This document shows, in pieces, positions 1 to 9,875 of a DNA stretch of 64,000 nt (positions are counted from its first letter, which is position 1; each line of letters starts with the position of its first letter). The stretch comes from Hymenobacter swuensis DY53 (GTDB lineage: Bacteria; Bacteroidota; Bacteroidia; Cytophagales; Hymenobacteraceae), in the NCBI RefSeq assembly GCF_000576555.1, contig NZ_CP007145.1, forward strand, positions 186,001 through 250,000, given 5' to 3'. The notes beneath the pieces are model-generated. The model was given only the letters and a program-made list of their open reading frames with translations, did not search any database and was not told the origin of the DNA. Made by a program: the position numbers and the translations under genes.

Positions 1-666
1 GAAATCCTCGTAGCTGTAGCTGGGGTGAAACTGTACCAGCTCTATGCGAGCCGCGTCGGTAGCACCCAGCGCCAGCCAGGCCAGTCGCCGCGCCAGAAAC
101 GTTTTGCCGGTGCCAGGCGGCCCCTGCAGAATCAGGTTGCGGCGGCGGCGCAGGGCCGCCTGAGCCGCCTGCAGCTCCGCTTCGGGTATAAACAGCTCAG
201 CTAGTGCCATTTCCCGGGTGTAAGTCGTGACAGTGGCGTGCTCGTACGCTGGTTGCGGCTCGTGCACCTCCGTGGCTTCCGGAGCTTTCCTTTCTTTGGT
301 CGGGCGCACCACTTCCCGGGTCGCGCCGGTGTACAGTTCCTGCATCCGCTCCTGGGCCGCTACGTCGCCATCTAGCAGGGGCGAGTTCTCCAGCGTAGGG
401 CGCTTCGTAGCAATGGTGAAGCTGAGGTTTTCCAGAATGCGGTTGGTAGGTGCGCCGGCCGGTAAGGGCCACCGCGCCTCCGGTTGCCCCAACGCCAGCC
501 GATACGCCAACTGGGCCACGGCGCGTGGGGCATACCGCTTGCTGCGGTACACCAAATCGTACACCGTGCTCAGGGGCATGCGCGGACCCTCCCGGTCCAT
601 GTGGCGGAGGGCCTGCAATACCTGTTCGCGGGTGAGGTGAGTAGGGTCGAAGGGAGAAGTGGGCAT
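1..666 (-). CDS. McrB-like AAA+ ATPase, 5' part only
   Basis: Partial gene; 222 residues are visible from an ATG at 666 and the frame runs off the left edge. Residues about 175-222 carry a Walker A loop GPPGTGKT followed by the segment VQFHPSYSYEDF, which is characteristic of McrB-type AAA+ nucleoside triphosphatases, the motor subunit of McrBC-like modification-dependent restriction systems. The first 150 residues show no domain I can name. Any McrC-like nuclease partner would lie downstream, beyond position 1, so a restriction role is inferred and not shown. No competing long frame on either strand shows recognisable motifs. Confidence 0.72.
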   Translation of the reverse strand, partial: MPTSPFDPTHLTREQVLQALRHMDREGPRMPLSTVYDLVYRSKRYAPRAVAQLAYRLALGQPEARWPLPAGAPTNRILENLSFTIATKRPTLENSPLLDGDVAAQERMQELYTGATREVVRPTKERKAPEATEVHEPQPAYEHATVTTYTREMALAELFIPEAELQAAQAALRRRRNLILQGPPGTGKTFLARRLAWLALGATDAARIELVQFHPSYSYEDF

Positions 667-724
667 CCGGTTCTAAAGTACGGGCAAAACAGTATTGAAA
701 CCGCCTGAGCGGGTGGCCCGGATA

Positions 725-757
725 CAAAAAGCCCGGTCAACAGGGAGCTGACCGGGC
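725..757 (-). terminator. Rho-independent terminator
   Basis: Perfect 9-bp stem GCCCGGTCA (731-739) / TGACCGGGC (749-757). Read on the minus strand it is followed by a T run (complement of 726-730). It ends the small peptide gene at 774-896. Confidence 0.75.
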
Positions 758-773
758 TTCGTGGCTGGTAGAA

Positions 774-896
774 TTAGCCTTTCTGGGTGGTTTTCTTCTT
801 GCCGTCCGGCTTGTCTTTCACGGTTTCTTCGTTCTTCTTTTCGTCCCGCTTGGTTTCGGGGTCCGTATGCTTGGGCGTGGTGGTCGGCTGAGCCAT
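774..896 (-). CDS. 40-aa lysine/glutamate-rich peptide, unknown
   Basis: A short frame of 40 residues starting ATG at 896 and ending TAA at 774. It is extremely hydrophilic: about half of the residues are Lys, Glu, Asp or Arg, with no Cys, no signal peptide and no membrane segment, so it is probably disordered and cytoplasmic. It is followed 17 nt later by a clear rho-independent terminator, the best evidence that it is a real transcription unit. It lies between the sigma-54 regulator gene and the McrB-like gene, all on the minus strand. No family recognised; similar highly charged micro-proteins are common unannotated ORFs in Cytophagales. Confidence 0.5.
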   Translation of the reverse strand: MAQPTTTPKHTDPETKRDEKKNEETVKDKPDGKKKTTQKG

Positions 897-982
897 AATT
901 TCTAGGTAAGGATGGATGGTGCCCAGGTGTACGCGCCGCAGGGAAGCAGGGTTGGTCAGATGCTGCCTGCGCCACCCGGTGC

Positions 983-3085
<2,103 letters not shown>

Positions 3086-3110
3086 GGCGGCGGCAGGTGA
3101 TCTGCGGTAA

Positions 3111-3172
3111 CTATTCCTTAAATATCAGGAATATAAATCAGCATTTCCTGATATTTGAGGATTTAAGGATAG
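3111..3172. promoter_or_regulatory. Nested palindrome, candidate enhancer (UAS) for the sigma-54 regulator
   Basis: Perfect 12-bp inverted repeat AAATATCAGGAA (3120-3131) / TTCCTGATATTT (3145-3156) separated by 13 bp. It is nested inside a looser outer repeat, CTATTCCTTAAAT against the complement of ATTTAAGGATAG (3161-3172). It lies 115-150 bp upstream of the -24 element at 3272 and just upstream of the regulator gene, the usual place for an enhancer bound by a Fis-type HTH dimer. Autoregulation is also possible. Confidence 0.6.
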
Positions 3173-3269
3173 TATATATAAATTCATATAATTGACCCAG
3201 GAAAAATATTTTCTTCATTTCCAGTTAATAAGGAGTGTTTTTTTCTATCATTAAAATGATTTTAACGTG

Positions 3270-3286
3270 TTGGCACGAGGTTAGGT
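3270..3286 (+). promoter_or_regulatory. Candidate sigma-54 (-24/-12) promoter of the efflux genes
   Basis: The -24 half TTGGCACG is a perfect match to the sigma-54 consensus. The -12 half has GG at 3284-3285, exactly 10 nt after the -24 GG, where the consensus has GC, so it is degenerate. Predicted transcription start is about 3297, 20 nt before the TolC start codon. The position between an enhancer-like palindrome and a gene divergent from a sigma-54 activator strengthens the call. Confidence 0.5.
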
Positions 3287-3317
3287 AAAAGGCGGACATC
3301 CATAAGCTGTTCCAGAT

Positions 3318-4652
3318 ATGCTTTTCCGACTCCAACACACTGCACCGCTACTCACAACCCTCGGGTTGCTGGTAGGTAGTGCAGCTCATGCGCAGGTGCC
3401 TATTGCCGCCGCTACTGCCGGCGACTCCCTGTCGCTGGAAACCACTGTCCGCTCGGTGCTGGATGCCAACCCTGCCATCAATGCTTTGCAGGAAGAGGTG
3501 AATCAGGCGCAGAGTCGTCTCGATGAAACCCGCACCTACCTGAAGCCGACGGTGGACGGTACGGCCAGCTACACCCGCATCGACCCGGTGGTGAAAATTC
3601 CGCTGGGCGACGCCACGTTTCAGCTGGCGCCGGCCAATAACTACGATACCCACGTAACGGCCCGCTACACGGTACTGGACTTCGGGCGAGCCAATGCGGC
3701 CATCAACGCGGCCAAGCTGCGGGCCCTAACCGCTACCGACCAGATCAATGTAACCCGCCGCGACCTGGCGTACGCCGCCGCTCAGAGCTACTACAGCATT
3801 CTGTTTGCCCGCGAAGCCATCCGGGTGCAGGATGCGCAGATTGCCTCGTTGCGCCAGCATGAGCGGGAAATGGCGAAGCGGGTAGAAGGTGGTGTAAGCA
3901 CCAACTTTGACGTGACGACGACACAGGTGCGCATTGCCCAAGCCCAGGACCGCAAAATCGACCTTCAGAGCCAGCTGCGTAACCAGGAGATTCAGCTGGC
4001 CCGGCTGCTGCACCGTCCCGAGTCGGCAGTGGTTCCGGTGCGCGGGCGCTTCGAGTACAACCCGCAGACCGTGAATGTGCAGGACGCGCTGGCGAAAGGC
4101 GCTGAGAACCGGCCCGAGGTGAAGCTGGCCAAGGATGCGGAAGAGGCCGCCGCCGCGCAGCTGCGCATCACCGAAACCAGCAACAAACCCACGCTGAGCG
4201 TGCTGGCGCAGGCGGGCGGCAAGAACGGCTACATCGTGCCGAATCTGGAGCGGTTCCGCTTCAACACGGTAGCCGGCGCCCAACTCAACATCCCGATTTA
4301 CGATGGGGACAAGAACAAGTATCAGCGCGCTACGGCCCAGTCGGCTATCAAAGGAGCCCAGGCCCGCACTCAGGACACGCAGGAGCAGATCCGGGCTGAT
4401 GTATTGCAGGCCGTGAATACCATGCAGACCAGTACCGCGCGCTACGATAATTCCCAGGTGCAGATTGGGCAGGCCGCCGACGCGCTGACCCGCGCCAAAG
4501 CCCGCTACCGCTACGGGGTGGGCAACAACCTGGATGTGCTCGATGCCGAAACCCAGCTGGCCCAGTCGCGCCTCTCGCGCCTGCAGTCCATTTACAATTA
4601 CACGCTCGGCCAATACCAGCTGCGCCGCGCCACCGGCGAGCAGATTTGGTAG
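3318..4652 (+). CDS. TolC-family outer-membrane efflux protein
   Basis: 444-aa protein with an N-terminal signal peptide (cleavage likely after AHA, near residue 25). Two homologous halves are rich in long amphipathic helices with heptad-like Ala/Gln/Asn patterns and are typical of the TolC trimeric channel-tunnel. It should form the outer-membrane duct for the EmrA/EmrB-type pump encoded downstream. Length is in the usual range. It is the first gene after the sigma-54-like promoter and is followed by a 99-bp space with an inverted repeat and then the universal stress protein. Confidence 0.92.
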   Translation: MLFRLQHTAPLLTTLGLLVGSAAHAQVPIAAATAGDSLSLETTVRSVLDANPAINALQEEVNQAQSRLDETRTYLKPTVDGTASYTRIDPVVKIPLGDATFQLAPANNYDTHVTARYTVLDFGRANAAINAAKLRALTATDQINVTRRDLAYAAAQSYYSILFAREAIRVQDAQIASLRQHEREMAKRVEGGVSTNFDVTTTQVRIAQAQDRKIDLQSQLRNQEIQLARLLHRPESAVVPVRGRFEYNPQTVNVQDALAKGAENRPEVKLAKDAEEAAAAQLRITETSNKPTLSVLAQAGGKNGYIVPNLERFRFNTVAGAQLNIPIYDGDKNKYQRATAQSAIKGAQARTQDTQEQIRADVLQAVNTMQTSTARYDNSQVQIGQAADALTRAKARYRYGVGNNLDVLDAETQLAQSRLSRLQSIYNYTLGQYQLRRATGEQIW

Positions 4653-4653
4653 C

Positions 4654-4742
4654 GGTGAAATGGTGAAAGGTGAAGTTGTAAAGTAGTAGTTCTGCTTTCG
4701 CTCCTGACATCTTCTCACAACTTCACCTTTCACAATTTCACC
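4654..4742. repeat. REP-like inverted repeat (GTGAAATGGTGA family), copy 1
   Basis: Arms 4654-4680 and 4716-4742 are near-perfect reverse complements (one mismatch in the first 25 bases) and share the core GGTGAAAkGGTGAAAGGTGA. They could form a long hairpin between tolC and the usp gene. The same core recurs at 8482-8648 and around 9742. Confidence 0.7.
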
Positions 4743-4751
4743 TTTCCCACC

Positions 4752-5177
4752 ATGACCATCCTGTGTCCGATTGATTTTTCTGCCGCGACGGAGGCCCTGG
4801 TCACGTATTCGGCGGCGCTGGCGGCGGGCACGGGGGCGGAGCTGCGGCTGCTGCATGTGCTGGAACCCGGTCCGGCGGCCAACACGGCCCCGGTGAATGA
4901 TGTAGAGCTGGCCCGGCGGCTGGCCCGACATCATGAAGCGGCCCAGCAGGCCGGCGCGCGGGTAACCACGGTGGTTATTCAGGGCAATGCGGCGCAGGAA
5001 ATAGTGGCCGAAGCCCGCCGCTACCCTGCCGACATCATTGTTATTGGCGCGCACGGCCAGACGGGCCTCACGCGCTTCCTGATGGGCAGCACCGCCGAAA
5101 CCGTGGTACGCATCGCCTCGTGCGTGACGCTGCTGGTGAAGCCCGGTTCTCCCAACGCCTACCGCCAATCGGCGTAA
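4752..5177 (+). CDS. Universal stress protein, single UspA domain
   Basis: 141-aa cytoplasmic UspA-fold protein. The start is the ATG right after the hairpin region. The N-terminal strand ILCPIDFS and the ATP-binding signature G-x2-G-x9-G-S (GAHGQTGLTRFLMGS, about residues 97-111) indicate a nucleotide-binding member. In this family single-domain proteins act as stress-tolerance or signalling dimers. Its place between the outer-membrane channel and the membrane-fusion gene suggests co-expression of the pump with a stress response. The downstream emrA-like gene starts 77 nt later. Confidence 0.9.
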   Translation: MTILCPIDFSAATEALVTYSAALAAGTGAELRLLHVLEPGPAANTAPVNDVELARRLARHHEAAQQAGARVTTVVIQGNAAQEIVAEARRYPADIIVIGAHGQTGLTRFLMGSTAETVVRIASCVTLLVKPGSPNAYRQSA

Positions 5178-5254
5178 ATCCTTCTGATTACGTGGTTGTT
5201 AACTGCCAGCCGCGTCCTTCCCTTCTTTTGAAACCCGAACAACCAAGTACCCAT

Positions 5255-6361
5255 ATGGCAACTCCCGTTCAACACGATTCGGCCGTAGCGCCTACCCAGT
5301 CTGCCGCCTACGAGCCGGTAGTGGACGAGCAACCCGAGGGCCGCTCCAAGCGCCCGATTATCTTCATTATTCTGGCGCTGGTGCTACTGGTAGGCGGCTA
5401 TTTCGGTTGGCAGCGGTACCAGTTCGGGCAAACCCATGAGGAAACCGACGACGCCCAGGTGGAAGGCGATGTGTACCCGATTCTGCCCCGCGTATCGGGT
5501 CCCGTGCTGGAAGTAAAGGTGGAGGATAACCAGCCCATCAAGAAAGGCGACCTGCTGGTAACCGTAGATCCCGCCGACTATCAGCAGCGGGTAAACGCTG
5601 CTGAGGCCGCCCTGGCTGCGGCTCAGGCCAATGTAATAGCCGCCCGCGCCGGCGTAGGTACTGCCACGGCCAACGTTAGCACTGCGCAAACCACCATTGG
5701 CGTAAGTGAAGCGAACCGCTCCCGCCTGGAGAAGGACCTGAAGCGCAGCGAATTTCTGCGTAAAGAGGACATCATTCCGCAGAGCGAGTATGATGCCGTG
5801 CAGGCCAACCTGAAATCAACCAGTGCCCAGCGTGCCACAGCCCAGCAGCAGGTGCGGGTAGCCCAGCAGCAGGTTGCGGCCGCGCGTCAGCAGGTTGCCG
5901 TAGCAGAGGCCGTAGTAAAACAGCGCCAAGCCGACCTCGATAACGCCAAGCTCCAACTGAGCTACACCACTATTGTGGCCCCCGGTAACGGCATCGTGAG
6001 CAAGAAGAACGTGCAGCCCGGTCAGGTAGTAGGTCCCAACCAGCAGCTGATGGGCATTGTAGCCTCGGAGCGTACCTGGGTAGTAGCGAACTTCAAGGAA
6101 ACCCAGCTGGAAAACATGCGCGTGGGCCAGCCGGTAACGGTGGAAGTGGATGCTTACCCGAACGAGGAGTTCGAGGGGAAAATCGAGTCACTCTCGGCCG
6201 CTACTGGTGCCCGCTTCGCCCTGCTGCCCCCCGATAACGCCTCCGGCAACTTCGTGAAAGTAACCCAGCGCGTCCCCGTCAAAATCACCCTCACCAAAAC
6301 TGACCCCGAGCACCCCTTGCGCGCCGGCATGAGCGTGGTAGCGACGGTTAAGGTGAAATAG
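5255..6361 (+). CDS. HlyD/EmrA-type membrane fusion protein
   Basis: Periplasmic adaptor of 368 residues from the ATG at 5255. An in-frame upstream extension overlaps usp and has no signal features, so this start is preferred. One transmembrane segment lies at about 34-50, followed by the split biotinyl-lipoyl domain (VYPILPRVSGPVLEV and AGxGIVSKKNVQPGQVV-like halves) around a long alpha-hairpin rich in Ala/Gln. It links a DHA2-type MFS pump in the inner membrane to TolC. The EmrB-like partner follows on the same strand, but only after an antisense gene at 6454-6831. Confidence 0.92.
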   Translation: MATPVQHDSAVAPTQSAAYEPVVDEQPEGRSKRPIIFIILALVLLVGGYFGWQRYQFGQTHEETDDAQVEGDVYPILPRVSGPVLEVKVEDNQPIKKGDLLVTVDPADYQQRVNAAEAALAAAQANVIAARAGVGTATANVSTAQTTIGVSEANRSRLEKDLKRSEFLRKEDIIPQSEYDAVQANLKSTSAQRATAQQQVRVAQQQVAAARQQVAVAEAVVKQRQADLDNAKLQLSYTTIVAPGNGIVSKKNVQPGQVVGPNQQLMGIVASERTWVVANFKETQLENMRVGQPVTVEVDAYPNEEFEGKIESLSAATGARFALLPPDNASGNFVKVTQRVPVKITLTKTDPEHPLRAGMSVVATVKVK

Positions 6362-6453
6362 GGTAGGCGGGTGAGAGGGTAGGAGGGCAGGAGTTTTTCT
6401 GCATCAAACGTTCTTACCCTTCTTACTTACCGATTCTTTCTTACCGATTCTTT

Positions 6454-6831
6454 TCAGTTTCTCCTGGGCGGTCTTTTCTGCTTTCCCGAGGATGGACGTA
6501 ATGGCTCTCTGGCTTCAGTCAGAAGATCATCCAGCTTACCAAAGGGTAAGTGGCCGCCTTCGTTCAATAGCTCTAGCCATAATACGGCTTTATCAGCTTC
6601 TTCTAAGGCAATGTGCAGCTTGGCGTTGAATTCCCGTTCGGAGCGCGCCCGGCAAGCTGCCCGGTAATTGGCGGCTACGGAAGTACCGGCCCGCAAAATC
6701 TGCATGCCGGCAACGTGGCAAGACGGCTCCGTTGGCAACTGGTCTGCCAGCTTCATAATGCGCAACGCAAACGTCTTGGTGCGCTGCCGAAACTCCTCGG
6801 CGAAATCAAAATTTGATACACTGTTCGGCAT
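6454..6831 (-). CDS. Four-helix bundle protein (23S rRNA intervening-sequence type)
   Basis: 125-aa protein. Its conserved pattern (F-x-x-RTKTFALRIMKLADQL, the NYRAACRARSxxEFxxKLxIALEEADKAxxWLELL block at about 53-90) is typical of the S23/TIGR02436 four-helix bundle family. Members occur in rRNA intervening sequences, beside retroelements, or alone with unknown function. Here it is antisense to the efflux genes and separates emrA- and emrB-like partners that normally abut. Flanking sequences at 6361-6383 and 6875-6898 are imperfect inverted copies of each other. No reverse transcriptase or rRNA is nearby. Function unknown. Confidence 0.85.
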   Translation of the reverse strand: MPNSVSNFDFAEEFRQRTKTFALRIMKLADQLPTEPSCHVAGMQILRAGTSVAANYRAACRARSEREFNAKLHIALEEADKAVLWLELLNEGGHLPFGKLDDLLTEAREPLRPSSGKQKRPPRRN

Positions 6832-6908
6832 AGTGGATAGAAGCTGATTTCTTCCAAAGAAAATAACTCCTATCCGCTTACCCTCACACCCTCATCCCCT
6901 ATATCAGC

Positions 6909-8480
6909 GTGGAAACCGGATTTACCAAGTGGATCATCGTCATTACGGTGGTGATGTGCTGCTTGCTGGAGCTCATTGATACCAGCATCGTAAACGTGGC
7001 CCTGACCCAGATGATGGGCAACCTCTCGGCCACGCAGCAGGAAGTCAGCTGGGTAGTGGCCTCCTACGGCATTGCCAACGTCATTGTCATTCCGATGACG
7101 GGCTTTCTGGCCGAGCAGTTCGGCCGCCGTAACTATTACCTGTTCTCCGTAATTCTGTTCACGCTGGCGTCCATGCTGTGCGGGCAGAGCACCAACATTT
7201 GGGAACTGGTGGCGTTTCGCTTCATTCAGGGCATTGGGGGCGGGGCCCTGATGGCTACTTCCCAGGCCATTCTCATTGATACCTTCCCCCCCAAGCAGCT
7301 GCCCCTGGGGCAGGCTCTGTTCGGGATGGGCGTGATTATCGGTCCCACCATCGGCCCCACGCTGGGCGGCTGGATTGTGACCAACTACGAGTGGCCCTGG
7401 ATTTTCTACGTGAACATTCCGGTAGGCATTATGGCCAGCATCTTTACCGTGCTGTTCATCCGCGACCCGGAGCGCATCAAGAACGCCATTCCGCGCCCTT
7501 TGCGGGAAATTGACTGGCTGGGAATTTTCCTGCTGATTCTGGGCGTGGGCTCCTTACAGCTGGTGCTGGAGCAGGGCGAAACCGAGGACTGGTTCGAGAG
7601 CCTGTACATCAACTTCTTTACGTTGATGTCGGTAATCGGCGTGGTGGGCTTCATCTGGCGCGAGCTGACGGCCAAGCAACCCATCGTGGATCTGCGGGTA
7701 CTCACGCGCAGCCGCAACCTGGCCATTGGGGCGTTCCTGTCGTTTATTCTCGGCTTTGGGCTGTTTGCCTCGGTGTTCGTCTTCCCAATTTTCTGCCAGC
7801 GCATCCTGGGCTTCACGGCTGAGCAGACCGGCTACATTCTGCTGCCGGGGGCACTGCTGTCGGGCTTTATGATGCCGGTGGTGGGCAAGATGATTCAGGG
7901 CGGCGTGCCGCAGAAGTACATTCTGCCGGTGGGTTTCATCACTTTCTTTTTGTTCTCCTATTGGATGAGCACCCAGATTTCGCCCACGGCCGGCGAGAGT
8001 GACTTCTTCTGGCCGCTGCTGCTGCGCGGATTTGGTTTGGCCCTGCTGTTCCTGCCCATTACCACCATGTCGCTCAGCGGCATCAGTGGCAAGGATGCGG
8101 GTCAGGCCGCCGGCCTCACCGGCATGATCCGCCAGCTCGGCGGCTCGTTCGGGGTGGCGCTGGTGGGCACTTACCTGGAGCGCTCCATTGCCCAGAACCG
8201 GGTAGGCGTGGCCTCCAACGTGTCGCTCTACGACCCCGAAACCCAGCAGCGCCTCCAGGGCCTCACAGCCAGCTTCATGAGCAAAGGCGCCAGCTTCCTC
8301 GATGCCCAGCAGCAGGCCTACGCCGCCCTCAGCGGCATGATTATGAAGCAGACTTCCATCATCACCTACGGCCAGACCTTCCTGATGATTGGCGCCTTCT
8401 TCCTGCTCTGTCTGCCCCTGATGCTGCTCATCCAGCGCGCCAAACCCGGCGAAAAAGTGGATTTGAACGCCGCGCACTAG
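6909..8480 (+). CDS. EmrB/QacA-type DHA2 multidrug MFS transporter
   Basis: 523-aa inner-membrane drug:proton antiporter with about 14 hydrophobic segments. Family motifs include LDTSIVNVAL-like helix 1 (here LIDTSIVNVALTQM), the G-x-L-A-x-x-F-G-R-R loop (GFLAEQFGRRNYY) and the GPTIGPTLGGWI motif of the DHA2 antiporters. The start is GTG at 6909; no in-frame ATG lies near enough. It works with the HlyD-type adaptor and TolC to export hydrophobic compounds across both membranes. It is followed directly by an inverted repeat and a strong terminator. Confidence 0.93.
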   Translation: METGFTKWIIVITVVMCCLLELIDTSIVNVALTQMMGNLSATQQEVSWVVASYGIANVIVIPMTGFLAEQFGRRNYYLFSVILFTLASMLCGQSTNIWELVAFRFIQGIGGGALMATSQAILIDTFPPKQLPLGQALFGMGVIIGPTIGPTLGGWIVTNYEWPWIFYVNIPVGIMASIFTVLFIRDPERIKNAIPRPLREIDWLGIFLLILGVGSLQLVLEQGETEDWFESLYINFFTLMSVIGVVGFIWRELTAKQPIVDLRVLTRSRNLAIGAFLSFILGFGLFASVFVFPIFCQRILGFTAEQTGYILLPGALLSGFMMPVVGKMIQGGVPQKYILPVGFITFFLFSYWMSTQISPTAGESDFFWPLLLRGFGLALLFLPITTMSLSGISGKDAGQAAGLTGMIRQLGGSFGVALVGTYLERSIAQNRVGVASNVSLYDPETQQRLQGLTASFMSKGASFLDAQQQAYAALSGMIMKQTSIITYGQTFLMIGAFFLLCLPLMLLIQRAKPGEKVDLNAAH

Positions 8481-8481
8481 C

Positions 8482-8648
8482 GGTGAAATGGTGAGTTTGA
8501 TGTTCAGAATGCACTGGTTTGCGCAGAAAAAACACCGAACTCCTTATTGTATGAAAACGAAAACGGCCCCGACAACCAAAGTTGTCGGGGCCGTTTTACG
8601 TGGGAGCTAGGTGTTAGAACATCAAACTCACTATCTCACCATTTCACC
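8482..8648. repeat. REP-like inverted repeat (GTGAAATGGTGA family), copy 2
   Basis: Left arm 8482-8505 and right arm 8617-8648 are reverse complements over their whole length except that the right arm has an extra 8 nt (AGATAGTG as read on the minus strand). The arms flank the terminator hairpin at 8560-8597, giving a nested structure between convergent genes. Confidence 0.72.
8560..8597. terminator. Bidirectional rho-independent terminator
   Basis: Perfect 17-bp stem AAAACGGCCCCGACAAC (8560-8576) with its complement at 8581-8597 and a 4-nt loop. It lies between the convergent emrB-like gene and the lipoprotein gene, so it can stop both. Confidence 0.9.
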
Positions 8649-8650
8649 AC

Positions 8651-9688
8651 CTACTGATACTGAATGTACAGCGGCTTGGGAGTTAGCTCAGCCAGCACCT
8701 CTTTAGGCGTCATGATGTGGTGGGGCTTGGGGCGGGCGTCGTACTCGTAGAACAGCTTGAAGCCGGTATACTGCACGGGCTCGGCCTGGATGTAGGCTTT
8801 GTAGGAGTCCTTTTTCAGGGTCGGTTCGCCGTGGCCGTCCATGTGCATCACAATCTGCACGCGCGGGTCCAGCTTGATGTTTTTGTAGTTGCTGATCATC
8901 TTCCGGGTGAAGCGGTGCACGGTCAGCACTTTGGGCGGGAGCTTGTTTTCGCTCACGATGCGGGCCAGGAAGTTCACCGTGAAGTTCACGTCCTTGGCAT
9001 CCAGCGTCCCGATTTTCTGGTTGGGGCGCACGCCGGGCATGGTGGAGAGCGAAAACTCGGGGTCGATGCCCAGGTGTACGATGGGGTCTTTCAGATACTG
9101 CTCCAGCTTGGGCAGCTCGGCCTGCAGGGTGCTGTGGCCCGGCTGCACATCCAGGAACAGAATGCAGTTGTGCTCCTTGGCCCAGCTGAGTACTTCCTCG
9201 ATGGTGGCTTTGGAGTTCATCAGGCGCCATTTGCCGTCCTTGCCGGGCGTGCCCTGGGCCGTAATGGTCACGTTGTGCAAAGCGGCCTGCACCGGAATGC
9301 TGGGGTCGGCGGCCTGCCATTCCTTCAGCACGCCTTCAAACTTGCGGAACATCTGCTCCTTCGGCTCCCGGCCCAGAATACCCATGCCCTTCGAACGGAT
9401 GTTGCCATAAAACGCCACAATGCGGTGACCCGGCAGGATAGCGCCCGGCAGCTGGCCGTTCTTCTTGGCAATGGAATCGGCCTTGAGTGAGTCGCGGCGC
9501 ATGGCTTCCATTTTCAGCTTCACCGTGTCGATAACCGCAGGTTTGGTAGTATCGGCTACGGTGGCGGGATTCTCAGTATCAGTGCCGGAGCGGGAGCCGC
9601 AGCCGGGCAAGGTGGTGAGAGTGAAGGCGAGGCCCAGGGAAGCCAGCGCGGGGGCCGTCAGGCGGGTGAAGGTCCGGAAATAAGACAC
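8651..9688 (-). CDS. Lipoprotein of unknown function, paralogue A
   Basis: 345-aa exported lipoprotein: hydrophobic signal with lipobox TLPGC (Cys at about residue 30), then a low-complexity Asp/Thr linker, then a conserved domain at about 75-345. Recurrent motifs are RIVAFYGN, MGILG, FLDVQPG, HLGIDPEFS, LPPKV, VHRF, VQIVMHMDG and a C-terminal LYIQYQ. Regularly spaced strands ending in acidic residues suggest a TIM-barrel hydrolase-like fold, with Asp/Glu of FLDVQ, IDPEF and HMDG as candidate catalytic residues. That is inference; I cannot assign a substrate. The next gene upstream encodes a paralogue. Confidence 0.85.
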   Translation of the reverse strand: MSYFRTFTRLTAPALASLGLAFTLTTLPGCGSRSGTDTENPATVADTTKPAVIDTVKLKMEAMRRDSLKADSIAKKNGQLPGAILPGHRIVAFYGNIRSKGMGILGREPKEQMFRKFEGVLKEWQAADPSIPVQAALHNVTITAQGTPGKDGKWRLMNSKATIEEVLSWAKEHNCILFLDVQPGHSTLQAELPKLEQYLKDPIVHLGIDPEFSLSTMPGVRPNQKIGTLDAKDVNFTVNFLARIVSENKLPPKVLTVHRFTRKMISNYKNIKLDPRVQIVMHMDGHGEPTLKKDSYKAYIQAEPVQYTGFKLFYEYDARPKPHHIMTPKEVLAELTPKPLYIQYQ

Positions 9689-9875
9689 TGAAAGGAAAGG
9701 GATTGAAGTCGGAAACGCAGCGAAGGTACGGGTTTCTCAAAGGTGAAATGGCGAATTCGTGAAATTGTGCCGGGGCAGGTAGTAAGGTAGTCGGGCTGAT
9801 GCTGCCGGCCAGACCAGAAGCTGCGCATCAACAGCCGACGGGCTACTTCACGCTGCACAATTACACACTTGCTTT

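Noticed and set aside
227..727. Several open frames on both strands over the McrB-like gene
   Set aside because: Only the frame starting at 666 contains Walker A and the VQFHPSYSYEDF segment; the others have no motifs.
3726..5168. 480-codon open frame antisense to the TolC gene
   Set aside because: It has no family motifs and unusual composition; the plus-strand tolC and usp frames explain the region fully.
6454..6831. Accessory (Avd) protein of a diversity-generating retroelement
   Set aside because: The four-helix fold fits, but no reverse transcriptase, template or variable repeat is present nearby.
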